Assembly: GCF_014647875.1 (NCBI RefSeq)
Contig: NZ_BMQA01000008.1
Span: forward strand, 124,001-188,000
Origin: Streptomyces brasiliensis
GTDB lineage: Bacteria > Actinomycetota > Actinomycetes > Streptomycetales > Streptomycetaceae
Direction: 5' to 3'
DNA: 64,000 nucleotides
Shown: positions 1 to 8,011 of the stretch, in pieces
Numbering within the stretch: position 1 is the stretch's first letter
Layout of the letters: the number at the start of each line of letters is the position of its first letter
Made by a program: the position numbers and the translations under genes
The notes under the pieces: generated by a model
Databases searched by the model: none
What the model saw: only the letters and a program-made list of their open reading frames with translations
What the model was told of the DNA's origin: nothing

Positions 1-161
1 TAGCCCGTCGACCAGTCGCTGGTCTTCGTGTACGCCGCGCCGATGCCCGCCGCCTGCGCGGTGCCGGTGAGCAGGATCGCGCCGCCACCGACCACGGCAG
101 CGGCGACCAGGCCGCCTATCGCCTTGTTCCTGCCGCTGATCCTGCGCCGGTGCGTGGTCAT
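1..161 (-). CDS. Secreted protein, N-terminal fragment (possible CBM2-type glycoside hydrolase)
   Basis: Only the first 53 codons lie in the window; the gene runs off the left edge. The ATG at 161 opens a classic signal peptide: a basic start (MTTHRRRISGRNK), a hydrophobic Ala/Val/Gly core and a probable cleavage after ...GTAQAAG. The mature start, IGAAYTKTSDWSTGY, resembles the beginning of a family 2 carbohydrate-binding module (aromatic, then a DW-(G/S)-(T/S)-G turn) as found in Streptomyces cellulases and chitinases. The secreted nature is well supported; the CBM2 assignment is an inference from about 15 residues. A two-component pair lies just upstream in the same direction. Confidence 0.6.
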   Translation of the reverse strand, partial: MTTHRRRISGRNKAIGGLVAAAVVGGGAILLTGTAQAAGIGAAYTKTSDWSTG

Positions 162-271
162 GCGCGTGCCTGCCTTCGCTGCTCGCGGGGGTGGGGTGCG
201 GCAGCACGCTAGCGACCGGGAATCGGACAAACGTCTTGATAGGGGCGGCCGTTGGGGTTCTTAGGGTGCGC

Positions 272-1675
272 TTAAGGAAGGGATCGGGAACGGTTAAAGG
301 TAGAGACCAATTTGCCCGTACGGCGGCGTCGCACGGCTCCCCGATGCCCCCTGCGCACCGGCTCGCGGCCGTCCAGCTGGATCCAGACGCGCACCTCGGT
401 GCCGCCGAGCACCGAGGACCCGATCCGTACGTCCCCACCGGTCGACTCGGCGAGCCGGCGCACGATGTCCAGGCCGAGCCCCGTCGAGCCGTCGCGACCG
501 GAGCCGCGGCCGCGCGCCATCGCAGCGGCCGGGTCGGGTATGCCGGGACCCGCGTCCGAGACGAGGACGATCACCGCGTCCTCGCCGTTGTGCACGTCGA
601 GGGCGAAGGCCGTGCCCTCGGCGGTGTGCCGGAAGACGTTGCCGAGCAGCGCGTCGAGCGCGGCGGCCAGGTCGGCACGGGCCACGGGTATGCGCACCGG
701 CCGGTCCACGCCGGCCACCCGCCACTTGCGGCCCTCGTCCTCGGCGAGCGCCGACCAGAAGCCCATGCGCTCCCGGACGACCTCGGCCGCGTCGCACCCG
801 GCGCCCGGTCCGACGGCGGCCGTCTGCGGCTTGGCCTCCCGGGCCGTACGGATGATGGTGTCGACCTCGCGCTCCAGCTGCGCGACCGCCGTCCGGGTCT
901 GGTCGGCGGCCGGACCGTCGCCGAGGGAGGCCGCGTTGAGGCGCAGCACGGTCAGCGGGGTGCGCAGCCGGTGAGACAGATCTGCCGCCAACTCTCTTTC
1001 ATTTGCGAGCAGTTGGACGACCTGGTCGGCCATGGAGTTGAACGCGACGGCGGCCAGCCGCAGTTCGTTCGGCCCCTCCTCGGGCACCCGCGCCCCCAGC
1101 TTCCCCTCCCCCAGCTCGTGCGCGCCCTCGACGAGTCGCTGCGCGGGCTGCACCATCCGCACACCCAGCCGGTCGGCGACCGCGACGGAGCCGACGATCA
1201 GCGCGACGCCGACCGCCGCGAGCACCGCCCAGGCCGTGCCCACGCCGTTGCTGACCTCGGCCTCGGGGACGTACACCTCGACGACCGCGATGGCGCCGGA
1301 GCCGAGCGCGACCGGCTGGAGCAGCGTGGAGCCGCCGGGCACCTCCGTGGTGGAGGCGCGGCCCAGCTTCCGTACGGTCGCGATGTCGCGGTCGGCGGCG
1401 CGCTGCCGGCCGAGGTCGACGGCGGCGGCACCGTCGACGGCCGGTATGTGCACGGCCATTCCGGAGTCGGAGCCCGCGGAGGCGACCACCCGCTCCAGCT
1501 TGTCGCGGTCGGTGGTGATGGACAGCGCCGGGGCGACCGCCGCGGCCTCACGCTCCGCGTTGGAGAAGGCACGGTCGCGGGCCATCTCCTTGATGACCAG
1601 GCCGAGGGGCACGGCGAAGGCGACGACGACCATCGTGGTGACCGCCAGACAGACCTTGACCAGTGCCCACCTCAT
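272..1675 (-). CDS. Two-component sensor histidine kinase
   Basis: 467-residue membrane sensor kinase. The first membrane segment is at about residues 9-29 and the second at about 148-170. They enclose an extracytoplasmic sensor region of about 110 residues that matches no domain I know. A HAMP-like linker follows, then the HisKA helix with phosphoacceptor H235 in DLSHRLRTP, and an HATPase_c domain with an N box (LGNVFRHT), DAGPGIP and GSTGLGLDIV. The start ATG (1675) overlaps the end of the response-regulator gene by 4 bp (ATGA), so the pair is translationally coupled and this start is secure. The signal is unknown. The neighbouring gene for a possible polysaccharide-binding secreted protein makes a cell-envelope or carbohydrate cue possible, but this is speculative. 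Confidence 0.92.
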   Translation of the reverse strand: MRWALVKVCLAVTTMVVVAFAVPLGLVIKEMARDRAFSNAEREAAAVAPALSITTDRDKLERVVASAGSDSGMAVHIPAVDGAAAVDLGRQRAADRDIATVRKLGRASTTEVPGGSTLLQPVALGSGAIAVVEVYVPEAEVSNGVGTAWAVLAAVGVALIVGSVAVADRLGVRMVQPAQRLVEGAHELGEGKLGARVPEEGPNELRLAAVAFNSMADQVVQLLANERELAADLSHRLRTPLTVLRLNAASLGDGPAADQTRTAVAQLEREVDTIIRTAREAKPQTAAVGPGAGCDAAEVVRERMGFWSALAEDEGRKWRVAGVDRPVRIPVARADLAAALDALLGNVFRHTAEGTAFALDVHNGEDAVIVLVSDAGPGIPDPAAAMARGRGSGRDGSTGLGLDIVRRLAESTGGDVRIGSSVLGGTEVRVWIQLDGREPVRRGHRGAVRRRRTGKLVSTFNRSRSLP

Positions 1676-2379
1676 CGCGGCGGCTCCGCTCCCCCGGGCG
1701 GCTCCAGCTTCACGCCGACGCCGCGCAGCGTGTGCAGATAGCGCGGCCGGGCGGCGGTCTCGCCGAGCTTGCGGCGCAGCCAGGACAGATGGACGTCGAT
1801 GGTCTGGTCGTCGCCGTACGCCTGCTGCCAGACCTCGGCGAGCAGTTCCCTGCGGGCCACGACCACACCGGGCCGGCCGGCCAGGAAGGCGAGCAGGTCG
1901 AACTCGCGGCGGGTGAGGTCGAGCCGTACGCCGTCGAGTTCGGCCTGGCGGCGCAGCGGGTCGACGATGAGGCCGCCGACGCGGATGACGGCCTGTGGCG
2001 GGACGTCCGCGGCGGTGGCTCGGGCGCGGCGCAGGACGGCGGCGATGCGGGCCGAGAGGTGCTCGACCGAGAAGGGCTTGGTGAGGTAGTCGTCCGCCCC
2101 CGCGTTCAGCAGGCGCACGACCTCCGTCTCGTCGTCCCGGGCGGTGGCGATGATGACGGGCACGTCGGTGATGCCGCGCAGCATCTTCAGCGCCTCGGAG
2201 CCGTCCAGGTCGGGCAGTCCGAGGTCCAGGATGACCACGTCGAAACGGATGTGGGCGACCTCGCGCAGCGCCTCCAGTGCCGTACCGACGCTGCGCACGG
2301 TGTGCGAGGCTTCGGTCAGATGCCGGATGAGCGCCGAGCGTACGAACTGGTCGTCCTCGACCACAAGCACACTTGCCAT
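1672..2379 (-). CDS. OmpR-family response regulator
   Basis: 235 residues. The N-terminal receiver domain shows the acidic pair E8-D9/D10 (VLVVEDD), phosphoacceptor D52 in VILDLGLPD, and the conserved Lys in the LTKPF loop. The C-terminal winged helix is of OmpR/PhoB type (LTRREFDLLAFLAGRPG, then DQTIDVHLSWLRRKLGE and a TLRGVGVKL wing). It is the first gene of a two-gene operon and is coupled to the histidine kinase by a 4-bp overlap. The ATG at 2379 directly opens the receiver domain; an upstream in-frame extension to 2559 has no homology character and is rejected. It should bind DNA after phosphorylation by the partner kinase; target genes cannot be read from the sequence. Confidence 0.93.
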   Translation of the reverse strand: MASVLVVEDDQFVRSALIRHLTEASHTVRSVGTALEALREVAHIRFDVVILDLGLPDLDGSEALKMLRGITDVPVIIATARDDETEVVRLLNAGADDYLTKPFSVEHLSARIAAVLRRARATAADVPPQAVIRVGGLIVDPLRRQAELDGVRLDLTRREFDLLAFLAGRPGVVVARRELLAEVWQQAYGDDQTIDVHLSWLRRKLGETAARPRYLHTLRGVGVKLEPPGGAEPPR

Positions 2380-2478
2380 GCGCCGCACCGTACGCCATAC
2401 GCAGGACACCGGTCCGGCACCTGTGGACAACTCGGTCCGGCTGCGCCCTGTGGGACGCGTGAGGCAGTATGACCCGCG

Positions 2479-2997
2479 ATGCTCCGAGGACTCGTACACG
2501 TGCTGGCTTGGTCGCTCGCCACGGGCGCGGCGGTCACGCTGTCGTGGTGGGGCGTCCACACGGTGATGGCGGGGACGGCGTACGACCCGCCGCGCGCCCT
2601 GCCCATCACGGCGGCCGACGCGACCACGCAGGGCGCGAAGCCGCCGGCGTCCGCCACGTCACGGCCTCCCTCCCCTTCGCACAGCGCGCCGCGCACACCG
2701 TCCCCGACCCGCACGCCCACTCCCTCGCGCAAGCCGCCGGCGAGCCCGTCCGCGTCGCCGTCACCCACCGCCTCCGGGCAGATCAAGGCGTACGACACCG
2801 ACGGCGGGCGGGCGGTGTTCGACCTCGGGACGACGGACGCGACGCTCGTCTCGGCGACGCCCGGGACCGGCTGGTCGATGCAGGTCTGGAAGACGGAGAC
2901 GTGGATCCGGGTGGAGTTCGCCAAGGATGCCGACCGGGTGTCGGTGTTCTGCACCTGGCACGACGGACCGCCGCGTGTGGAGGTCGGCACGTACTGA
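2479..2997 (+). CDS. Membrane-anchored or secreted hypothetical protein with a Pro/Ser/Thr-rich stalk
   Basis: 172 residues, divergent from the response regulator across about 100 bp. An N-terminal hydrophobic segment (about residues 5-30, LVHVLAWSLATGAAVTLSWW) acts as signal anchor. A strongly biased Pro/Ser/Thr/Ala stalk follows (about 45-98, repeated PSPT/PSxS units), then a compact C-terminal domain of about 75 residues (YDTDGGRAVFDLG ... TWIRVEFAKDADRVSVFCTW) that looks beta-rich. The layout suggests an extracytoplasmic domain presented on a flexible linker. I do not recognise the domain. Its position suggests, without proving, that it works with or is controlled by the neighbouring two-component system. 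Confidence 0.75.
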   Translation: MLRGLVHVLAWSLATGAAVTLSWWGVHTVMAGTAYDPPRALPITAADATTQGAKPPASATSRPPSPSHSAPRTPSPTRTPTPSRKPPASPSASPSPTASGQIKAYDTDGGRAVFDLGTTDATLVSATPGTGWSMQVWKTETWIRVEFAKDADRVSVFCTWHDGPPRVEVGTY

Positions 2998-3113
2998 CCG
3001 TCGCCGGCCGGCAGCGCACCGCGGGGCCGGCCGACCGCGGTGGCGCCAAGCCGGCCGGTGTTGCCGATCGCCGTCGCCCGCACGGAGGTTGGCTCCCGGC
3101 GGGGGCGTCCGGG

Positions 3114-3983
3114 TCAGTGGAACACGGACGGTGGCGGGGCCGGTGAGGCGACGGCCGCCGCGTCCGTCACGGGGGCGGCGCCACCGGTGAAGTCCGTGAG
3201 GTGCTTGCCGTGTTCGAGGCGGGCGGGGTGCGGGTCGGAAGCGGCGCGGCGGGTGAGTTCGGCGATCGGCAGCGGGCGGCCGGCGGCGGCCAGGACCGCG
3301 TTGCCGAACCGTTTGCCGCGCAGCACGGCCGGGTCGGCGACCAGCGCGAGGTCCGAGAAACGGGTGGCGGCGGTGGCGATCTGGCCGCGCAGATGGGCGA
3401 GCGGCGGGCCGTCGGCGAGGTTGGCGGCGTACACACCGGTGGGGTTGAGGGCCCGGCGGACCTCGTCGAGGAACTCGGTCGACGTGAGGTGGGCGGGGGT
3501 GCGGGCGCCGCTGAAGACGTCGGCGATCACGAGGTCGGCCCACCCGTCGGGCACCTTGGCCAGCCCCGCACGCGCGTCCACGGACCGTACGCGTATCCGG
3601 GCGGCGGGATCCAACGGCAGTTCGCGGCGCACCAGTTGGACGAGGGCAGCGTCGCGCTCGACGACCTGCTGGGTGGAGCGGGGGCGGGTGGCGGCGACGT
3701 ACCGGGCGAGAGTGAAGGCGCCGCCGCCGAGGTGCACGGCCTGCAGGGGGCGTCCGGGCGGGGCGACGAGATCGATGACATGACCGAGGCGCCGCTGGTA
3801 CTCGAAGGAGAGGTACGCGGGGTCGTCGAGATCGACGTGCGACTGCGGCGCCCCGTCGATCAGCAGCGTCCACGCGCGGGAGCGGTCAGGGTCCGGAATG
3901 AGCTGCGCGAGCCCGCCGTCGACGGCCTGCGTGACGGCTTCGGCGCCGACGTCTCTGCGCCGCGAATTCCTGGACCTGCCCAT
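3114..3983 (-). CDS. Spermidine-synthase-like (spermine/spermidine synthase fold) protein
   Basis: 289 residues with the Rossmann-like fold of spermidine synthase/SAM-dependent methyltransferases: AVHLGGGAFTLARYV (glycine-rich motif I), then VVERDAALVQLVR (acidic ribose-binding end of strand 2), IRVRSVDARAGL and WADLVIADVFSGART (DxFsG, typical of the spermidine-synthase superfamily). A DLDDPAYLSFEYQRRLGHVIDL segment precedes the nucleotide site, as in other actinobacterial 'fused MFS/spermidine synthase'-type stand-alone proteins. No membrane segments are present. A true polyamine-forming role is not assured because these actinobacterial versions diverge from characterised aminopropyltransferases. 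The ATG at 3983 is the only good start. Confidence 0.8.
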   Translation of the reverse strand: MGRSRNSRRRDVGAEAVTQAVDGGLAQLIPDPDRSRAWTLLIDGAPQSHVDLDDPAYLSFEYQRRLGHVIDLVAPPGRPLQAVHLGGGAFTLARYVAATRPRSTQQVVERDAALVQLVRRELPLDPAARIRVRSVDARAGLAKVPDGWADLVIADVFSGARTPAHLTSTEFLDEVRRALNPTGVYAANLADGPPLAHLRGQIATAATRFSDLALVADPAVLRGKRFGNAVLAAAGRPLPIAELTRRAASDPHPARLEHGKHLTDFTGGAAPVTDAAAVASPAPPPSVFH

Positions 3984-4068
3984 TCGCTCATTTTCGCAGG
4001 CGCCGAACGGTCCCGGCGACCGCGCCCGGGCAGGCGGCAGCCTTCCCGCCCCCGCCCGGGCGGCAGAC

Positions 4069-4461
4069 TCAGCAGCAGCTGTCCGCCGCCTTGATCATTC
4101 TGGCCGCCTCTCCCAGGGCGCGGCGCAGGACCGCCGGGTCGGTGGCGAGGTCGGCGTTGCCGGGGGGCACCAGCCAGTCCGAGCCCTCCACGGGGGGATC
4201 CGGGGCCAGGCGCAGGCCGCGGCCGTCCGTGCCGGTGCAGGTGCAGGTGCTGCCGGGGACGTCCCAGGCGGCGGCCGTGCCCCGCGGTACGAGGAAGCCG
4301 AGGGTGTCGTGCCCGTCGTCGTGCAGGACGGGGCCCACCGCCTCCCCGGCGCCGCGCCGGAGGATGTCGACCGCCTCCAGCCCCTGCCGGGCCGGCACGG
4401 TCACGAGGTCGCAGGCGTCCCCCGGCGACGTACAAGGATCGTTGCTCTGGCTGGTCTCCAT
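4069..4461 (-). CDS. Conserved actinomycete hypothetical protein, Cys-rich
   Basis: 130 residues starting METSQSNDPCTSPGDACDL. The ATG at 4461 is chosen because GGAGG stands 5 nt upstream; the open frame continues to 4566 but the extra codons have no ribosome site. The protein has scattered Cys (in PCTSPGDAC, GSTCTCTG and the terminal DSCC), a middle part reading HDTLGFLVPRGTAAAWDVPG and SDWLVPPG, and a C-terminal helix (LRRALGEAARMIK). The pattern recalls small Streptomyces proteins that look like isolated pieces of the bifunctional primase/polymerase-N fold, as does the gene at 12808. That relation is an impression rather than a demonstrated match, so the function is unknown. Confidence 0.75.
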   Translation of the reverse strand: METSQSNDPCTSPGDACDLVTVPARQGLEAVDILRRGAGEAVGPVLHDDGHDTLGFLVPRGTAAAWDVPGSTCTCTGTDGRGLRLAPDPPVEGSDWLVPPGNADLATDPAVLRRALGEAARMIKAADSCC

Positions 4462-4732
4462 CCCGACCTCCACCACACCACGCAGCCCTTTGCGGTCCAC
4501 ACGGTTCAACGCGACGACGGCGTCAACGGCTACGGCGCAAGTACGCCGCAAAGGATGGCAGTTCATGGCAGATCACGAATGAGATATCCGGTTTGTAGCT
4601 AAACACTGCGTGAAGAGTCCGTCACAGCATGTACGTTCTTGCCCGCCGGAATCAGGGCGTCACGCGGATGAGTCGGTCCGCTCCCGCCCACGGTCCGGCA
4701 TGGTTCGACGGTTCGCACGAGAGGACCCGGCC

Positions 4733-6190
4733 ATGGCGTCGTCAACGGTGACCTCGTCACAGCCCGACCGGCCACCACGGCCGAACGTCGCTTTCCGGCA
4801 GCTGCGCGGCCGGCACTCGCCGGCCGAGTTCGCCGCGCTGGTACGACGTGCCGCCCGCGAGATCGGTGAGCGGGTCAGCTGTGACGCGCGCTACGTGGGC
4901 CGGGTGGAAGCGGGTGAGATCCGCTGCCCGAACTACGCGTACGAGCGGGTGTTCCTGCACATGTTCCCAGGCCGCACGCTCGCCGACCTCGGCTTCGCGC
5001 CCCGCTCGTCCGTACGCGGACGTGCGGCGCGCCCGGCCGGGGATGCGCCCCCCTCGAGCATCATGAGCCCCGTGTTCGTCACGGGCGAGACGCCGGGGGC
5101 CTTCGAGCCGTATGACACGCAGGATCCGTACGACACGCACGAGCACCACCAGAACCACGAGAACCACGAGGAGAGCGACGTGCTGCGTCGCGCATTCATG
5201 ACCGGCGGGGGCGCCACGGTGGCCGCCGCGCTGGGTCCGTTCGGGCTCACCATCGACGCCGCGGCGGCCGACCGCCCCCTCCGCCGCGCGGGCAGCGGGG
5301 AGGCGGCCGCCCTCGAGGAGGCCGTCCGCCGGATCCGGCTGCTCGACGACCGGCACGGCGCGGACGGCCTGTACCGGCGCGCGGCGGCTCCACTGCGCGC
5401 CGCCTACGAGCTGCTGGACGCCGGCGCGACCCGGCAGACGACCGCCGACCGGCTGCACTCGGGCGCCGGTGAACTCGCCATCTCGGTGGGCTGGCTGGCC
5501 CACGACTCCGGCCGCTTCGACGACGCCCGCTCGCACTACGCGGAGGCGCTGGCCACCGCCCGGATGACCGGGGACCCTGGGCTGGAGGCGCACGCCTTCT
5601 GCAACACGGCGTTCCTCGCGCGTGACGCCGGCCGGCCGCGGGAGGCCGTACGGGCGGCGCAGGCCGCGCAGCGGGTGGGCCGCGAGCTGGGCTCCGCGCG
5701 CCTGATGTCGCTGCTCGCGCTGCGCGAGGCGGGCGGCTGGGCGGGGCTCGCCGACCGCACCGGCTGTGAACGGGCACTGGCCCGCGCGCAGGCCCTCTTC
5801 GAGCGGGGCCGCTCGGACGACGATCCGGAGTGGATGAGCTTCTACGGCGAGGCCGAACTGGAGGGGCTGGAGGCGCAGTGCTGGTCGACGCTGGGCGACT
5901 GGCCCCGCGCGGCCCGCCACGCACGCCGGGCCGCCCAGCTCCAGGATCCGCACTTCACCCGCAACATCGCGCTGTACACCGCAGAACTCGCCGACGACCT
6001 CGCGCGCGGGGGGCACCCCGACGAGGCGGCGCTGGCCGGCATGCGGGTCCTCGACCTGCTCGGCCAGGTGCAGTCGTCCCGCATCCAGACGATGCTGGCG
6101 GCCACGGCCCGGGTCCTGCTGCCCCACCGCCAGGCCTCTGGGGTGTCGGAATTCCTGGAACGCCACGCGACGCTCCCACGCGCGGTGTGA
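4733..6190 (+). CDS. Helix-turn-helix/TPR-type regulator of the NsdA-like Streptomyces family
   Basis: 485 residues. The N-terminal part (about 12-75) has an HTH-like stretch (SPAEFAALVRRAAREIGERV) and the family phrase CDARYVGRVEAGEIRCPNYAYERVFLHMFPG. A spacer (about 108-140) is rich in Asp/Glu/His/Asn (repeated YDT, HEHHQNHENHEE). From there on it is almost entirely alpha-helical repeats (GWLAHDSGRFDDARSHY and similar TPR-like units). It resembles Streptomyces proteins related to NsdA/sporulation-associated regulators, which influence development and antibiotic output; whether this one does is not shown. The ATG at 4733 is preferred because GAGGA lies 7 nt upstream; in-frame starts at 4610 and 4700 lack one. 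Confidence 0.8.
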   Translation: MASSTVTSSQPDRPPRPNVAFRQLRGRHSPAEFAALVRRAAREIGERVSCDARYVGRVEAGEIRCPNYAYERVFLHMFPGRTLADLGFAPRSSVRGRAARPAGDAPPSSIMSPVFVTGETPGAFEPYDTQDPYDTHEHHQNHENHEESDVLRRAFMTGGGATVAAALGPFGLTIDAAAADRPLRRAGSGEAAALEEAVRRIRLLDDRHGADGLYRRAAAPLRAAYELLDAGATRQTTADRLHSGAGELAISVGWLAHDSGRFDDARSHYAEALATARMTGDPGLEAHAFCNTAFLARDAGRPREAVRAAQAAQRVGRELGSARLMSLLALREAGGWAGLADRTGCERALARAQALFERGRSDDDPEWMSFYGEAELEGLEAQCWSTLGDWPRAARHARRAAQLQDPHFTRNIALYTAELADDLARGGHPDEAALAGMRVLDLLGQVQSSRIQTMLAATARVLLPHRQASGVSEFLERHATLPRAV

Positions 6191-6243
6191 ACACCGGCTC
6201 CACGCACGCGTGAAGGCCACCCCGCCGGGCCGGGCGCGTCCCC

Positions 6244-6846
6244 CTACCCGGCCAGATGCAAATGCCCCAAGTCGTTCCAGCTCTCGATAGCCGGTTCGCC
6301 GTAGGCCCAGCCGAGGATCGACAGGGACGTCGGGTTGAGGCGGATGCGGGCGGCGAAGTCCAGGGGCCGGCCCAGCCAACGGGCGGCTATGGAGCGCAGG
6401 ATGTGGCCGTGCGCGAAGACCAGGACGTCGCGGTCGGCCGAACGCACCCAGTCCACCACCTCGTCCGCCCGCGCCGTCACCTCGGTGAGGGTCTCGCCCT
6501 CGGGGACGCCGTCGCGCCAGATCAGCCAGCCGGGACGAATGTCCTGGATCTCGGCCGGGGTCATGCCCTCGTAGGCGCCGTAGTCCCACTCCAGGAGCGC
6601 GTCCCAGTCGGTGGCCCGCTCCCCGAATCCGGCGAGTTCGCACGTCGCACGCGCGCGTGTCAGCGGGCTGGTGCGCACCTCGGCCCCGGGCAGCCCGTCG
6701 AACGGCGCCCGGTGCAGCCGCTCGCCCAGCAGCTTGGCGCCCCGGCGGCCCTCCTCCAGGAGAGGTACGTCGGTCCTGCCGGTGTGCTTGCCGGACAGCG
6801 ACCACTCCGTCTGTCCGTGCCGGGCCAGCAGGATGCGCGGTGCCAT
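6244..6846 (-). CDS. Histidine phosphatase (phosphoglycerate mutase-like) family protein
   Basis: 200 residues beginning MAPRILLARHGQTEW; RHGQT is the catalytic phospho-histidine motif of the branch 1 histidine phosphatase superfamily. Further signatures are VRTSPLTRARATCE (second arginine), the acidic ALLEWDYGAYEGMTP and the C-terminal catalytic DVLVFAHGHILR. The length is typical for a cytoplasmic small-molecule phosphatase rather than a glycolytic mutase. The substrate cannot be deduced. The start at 6846 gives the motif its usual N-terminal position and has GAAAGG 8 nt upstream; longer in-frame starts add a non-homologous tail. It is transcribed away from the PAP2 gene. Confidence 0.92.
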   Translation of the reverse strand: MAPRILLARHGQTEWSLSGKHTGRTDVPLLEEGRRGAKLLGERLHRAPFDGLPGAEVRTSPLTRARATCELAGFGERATDWDALLEWDYGAYEGMTPAEIQDIRPGWLIWRDGVPEGETLTEVTARADEVVDWVRSADRDVLVFAHGHILRSIAARWLGRPLDFAARIRLNPTSLSILGWAYGEPAIESWNDLGHLHLAG

Positions 6847-7057
6847 GAACGGGACCTTTCGTGGAGAAGGGGTCGAAGCCCCGGGAAATCGGGGGCGAAG
6901 TCGCTCCATCATCGCGCACGCTGTCCCTGGACAACCCGGTGGGCGATCTCTGCGTCTTTGAGGGCTGGAGCACCCCGCGTGGGCGGAATGCGCACATCGT
7001 AAAGTGTCCCGGATGGGCCGCCGGGAGGCCGCGGGGGAGAAGGGGGAGGGCGATCGG

Positions 7058-8011
7058 ATGCCGCAGACCGAGACACCGGGCACCGAGGTGTCGCCGCGCA
7101 CCCGGCTGCGCTGGTGGACCGAGCTGCCGCTGATCCTGCTGGTGTACGGCTGCTACTCGGCCGGCCGTCTGCTCGCCCGGGGCGACGTGTCGAGCGCCGT
7201 CGACCACGGTCGGGCCATCCTGCGGATCGAGCAGTTCCTGCACATCGACGCCGAGCACCCGCTCAACCGGCTCTTCACGCGCCAGGCGTGGCTCGGCGTA
7301 CCGGCCGACTTCTGGTACGCGTCGCTGCACTACCTGGTCACACCGCTGATCCTGGTCTGGCTGTTCCGGTTCCGCACCGCACACTACCGCGCCGCCCGCA
7401 CCTGGCTGATGACGTCCACGTTCATCGGTCTGATCGGCTTCACCCTGCTGCCGACCTGCCCGCCCCGGCTGCTCGCGCCGGGCCACGGGTTCGTCGACAC
7501 GATGGCCGAGTACAGCTCGTACGGCTGGTGGGGCGGCCAGGCCAGCGCCCCGCGCGGCCTGGGCGGCATGACGAACCAGTACGCCGCCATGCCCAGCCTG
7601 CACTGCGGGTGGGCGCTGTGGTGCGGGGTGATGCTGTGGCGGTACGGCGGCACGCGCGCGACGAAGGTTCTCGGCGTGGCCTATCCGCTGCTGACCGCGA
7701 CCGTGGTCATGGGCACCGCCAACCACTACCTCCTGGACGCGGTCGCGGGTGCCGCCGTGATGGGCGCCGGCTTCCTGCTCGGGCCGTACGTGACGCGCGC
7801 CGTGAATCTGCTCAAGGCCCGCCTGAGCCCACGCCGCACGCCCGCCTCGCCGGTCCCGGGAGGCACGGGTTCCTCGGTTGTCAGTGGCGGATGCCAGACT
7901 TCGACGGGTGAGCGAATTCCACGGCAGCGCGAGGAGCGGTTCGGCCCTGAACCCGAGCCGGACACCTCGTCCACGGACGCGGGAGAAGGGGCTCCGGCAG
8001 CGGCTCGCTGA
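7058..8011 (+). CDS. PAP2-superfamily integral membrane phosphatase/phosphotransferase (inositolphosphotransferase-like)
   Basis: 317 residues with about six membrane segments. The active-site motifs of PAP2/Aur1-like enzymes are visible: YASLHYLVTPLIL early, AMPSLHCGWALW (the PSLH His) and ANHYLLDAVAG (His-x3-Asp). These enzymes hydrolyse or transfer lipid phosphate head groups at the membrane. The last 60 residues are a hydrophilic, low-complexity tail, and about 100 nt of it overlap the start of the downstream nuclease gene in another frame. The ATG at 7058 is chosen because GGAGGG stands 7 nt upstream. The substrate is not inferable. Confidence 0.85.
   Translation: MPQTETPGTEVSPRTRLRWWTELPLILLVYGCYSAGRLLARGDVSSAVDHGRAILRIEQFLHIDAEHPLNRLFTRQAWLGVPADFWYASLHYLVTPLILVWLFRFRTAHYRAARTWLMTSTFIGLIGFTLLPTCPPRLLAPGHGFVDTMAEYSSYGWWGGQASAPRGLGGMTNQYAAMPSLHCGWALWCGVMLWRYGGTRATKVLGVAYPLLTATVVMGTANHYLLDAVAGAAVMGAGFLLGPYVTRAVNLLKARLSPRRTPASPVPGGTGSSVVSGGCQTSTGERIPRQREERFGPEPEPDTSSTDAGEGAPAAAR

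Noticed and set aside
272..2398. One 708-codon frame suggesting a fused regulator-kinase
   Set aside because: The true receiver domain is in another frame (1672-2379), with a 4-bp overlap to the kinase; the N-terminal part of the long frame is not protein-like.
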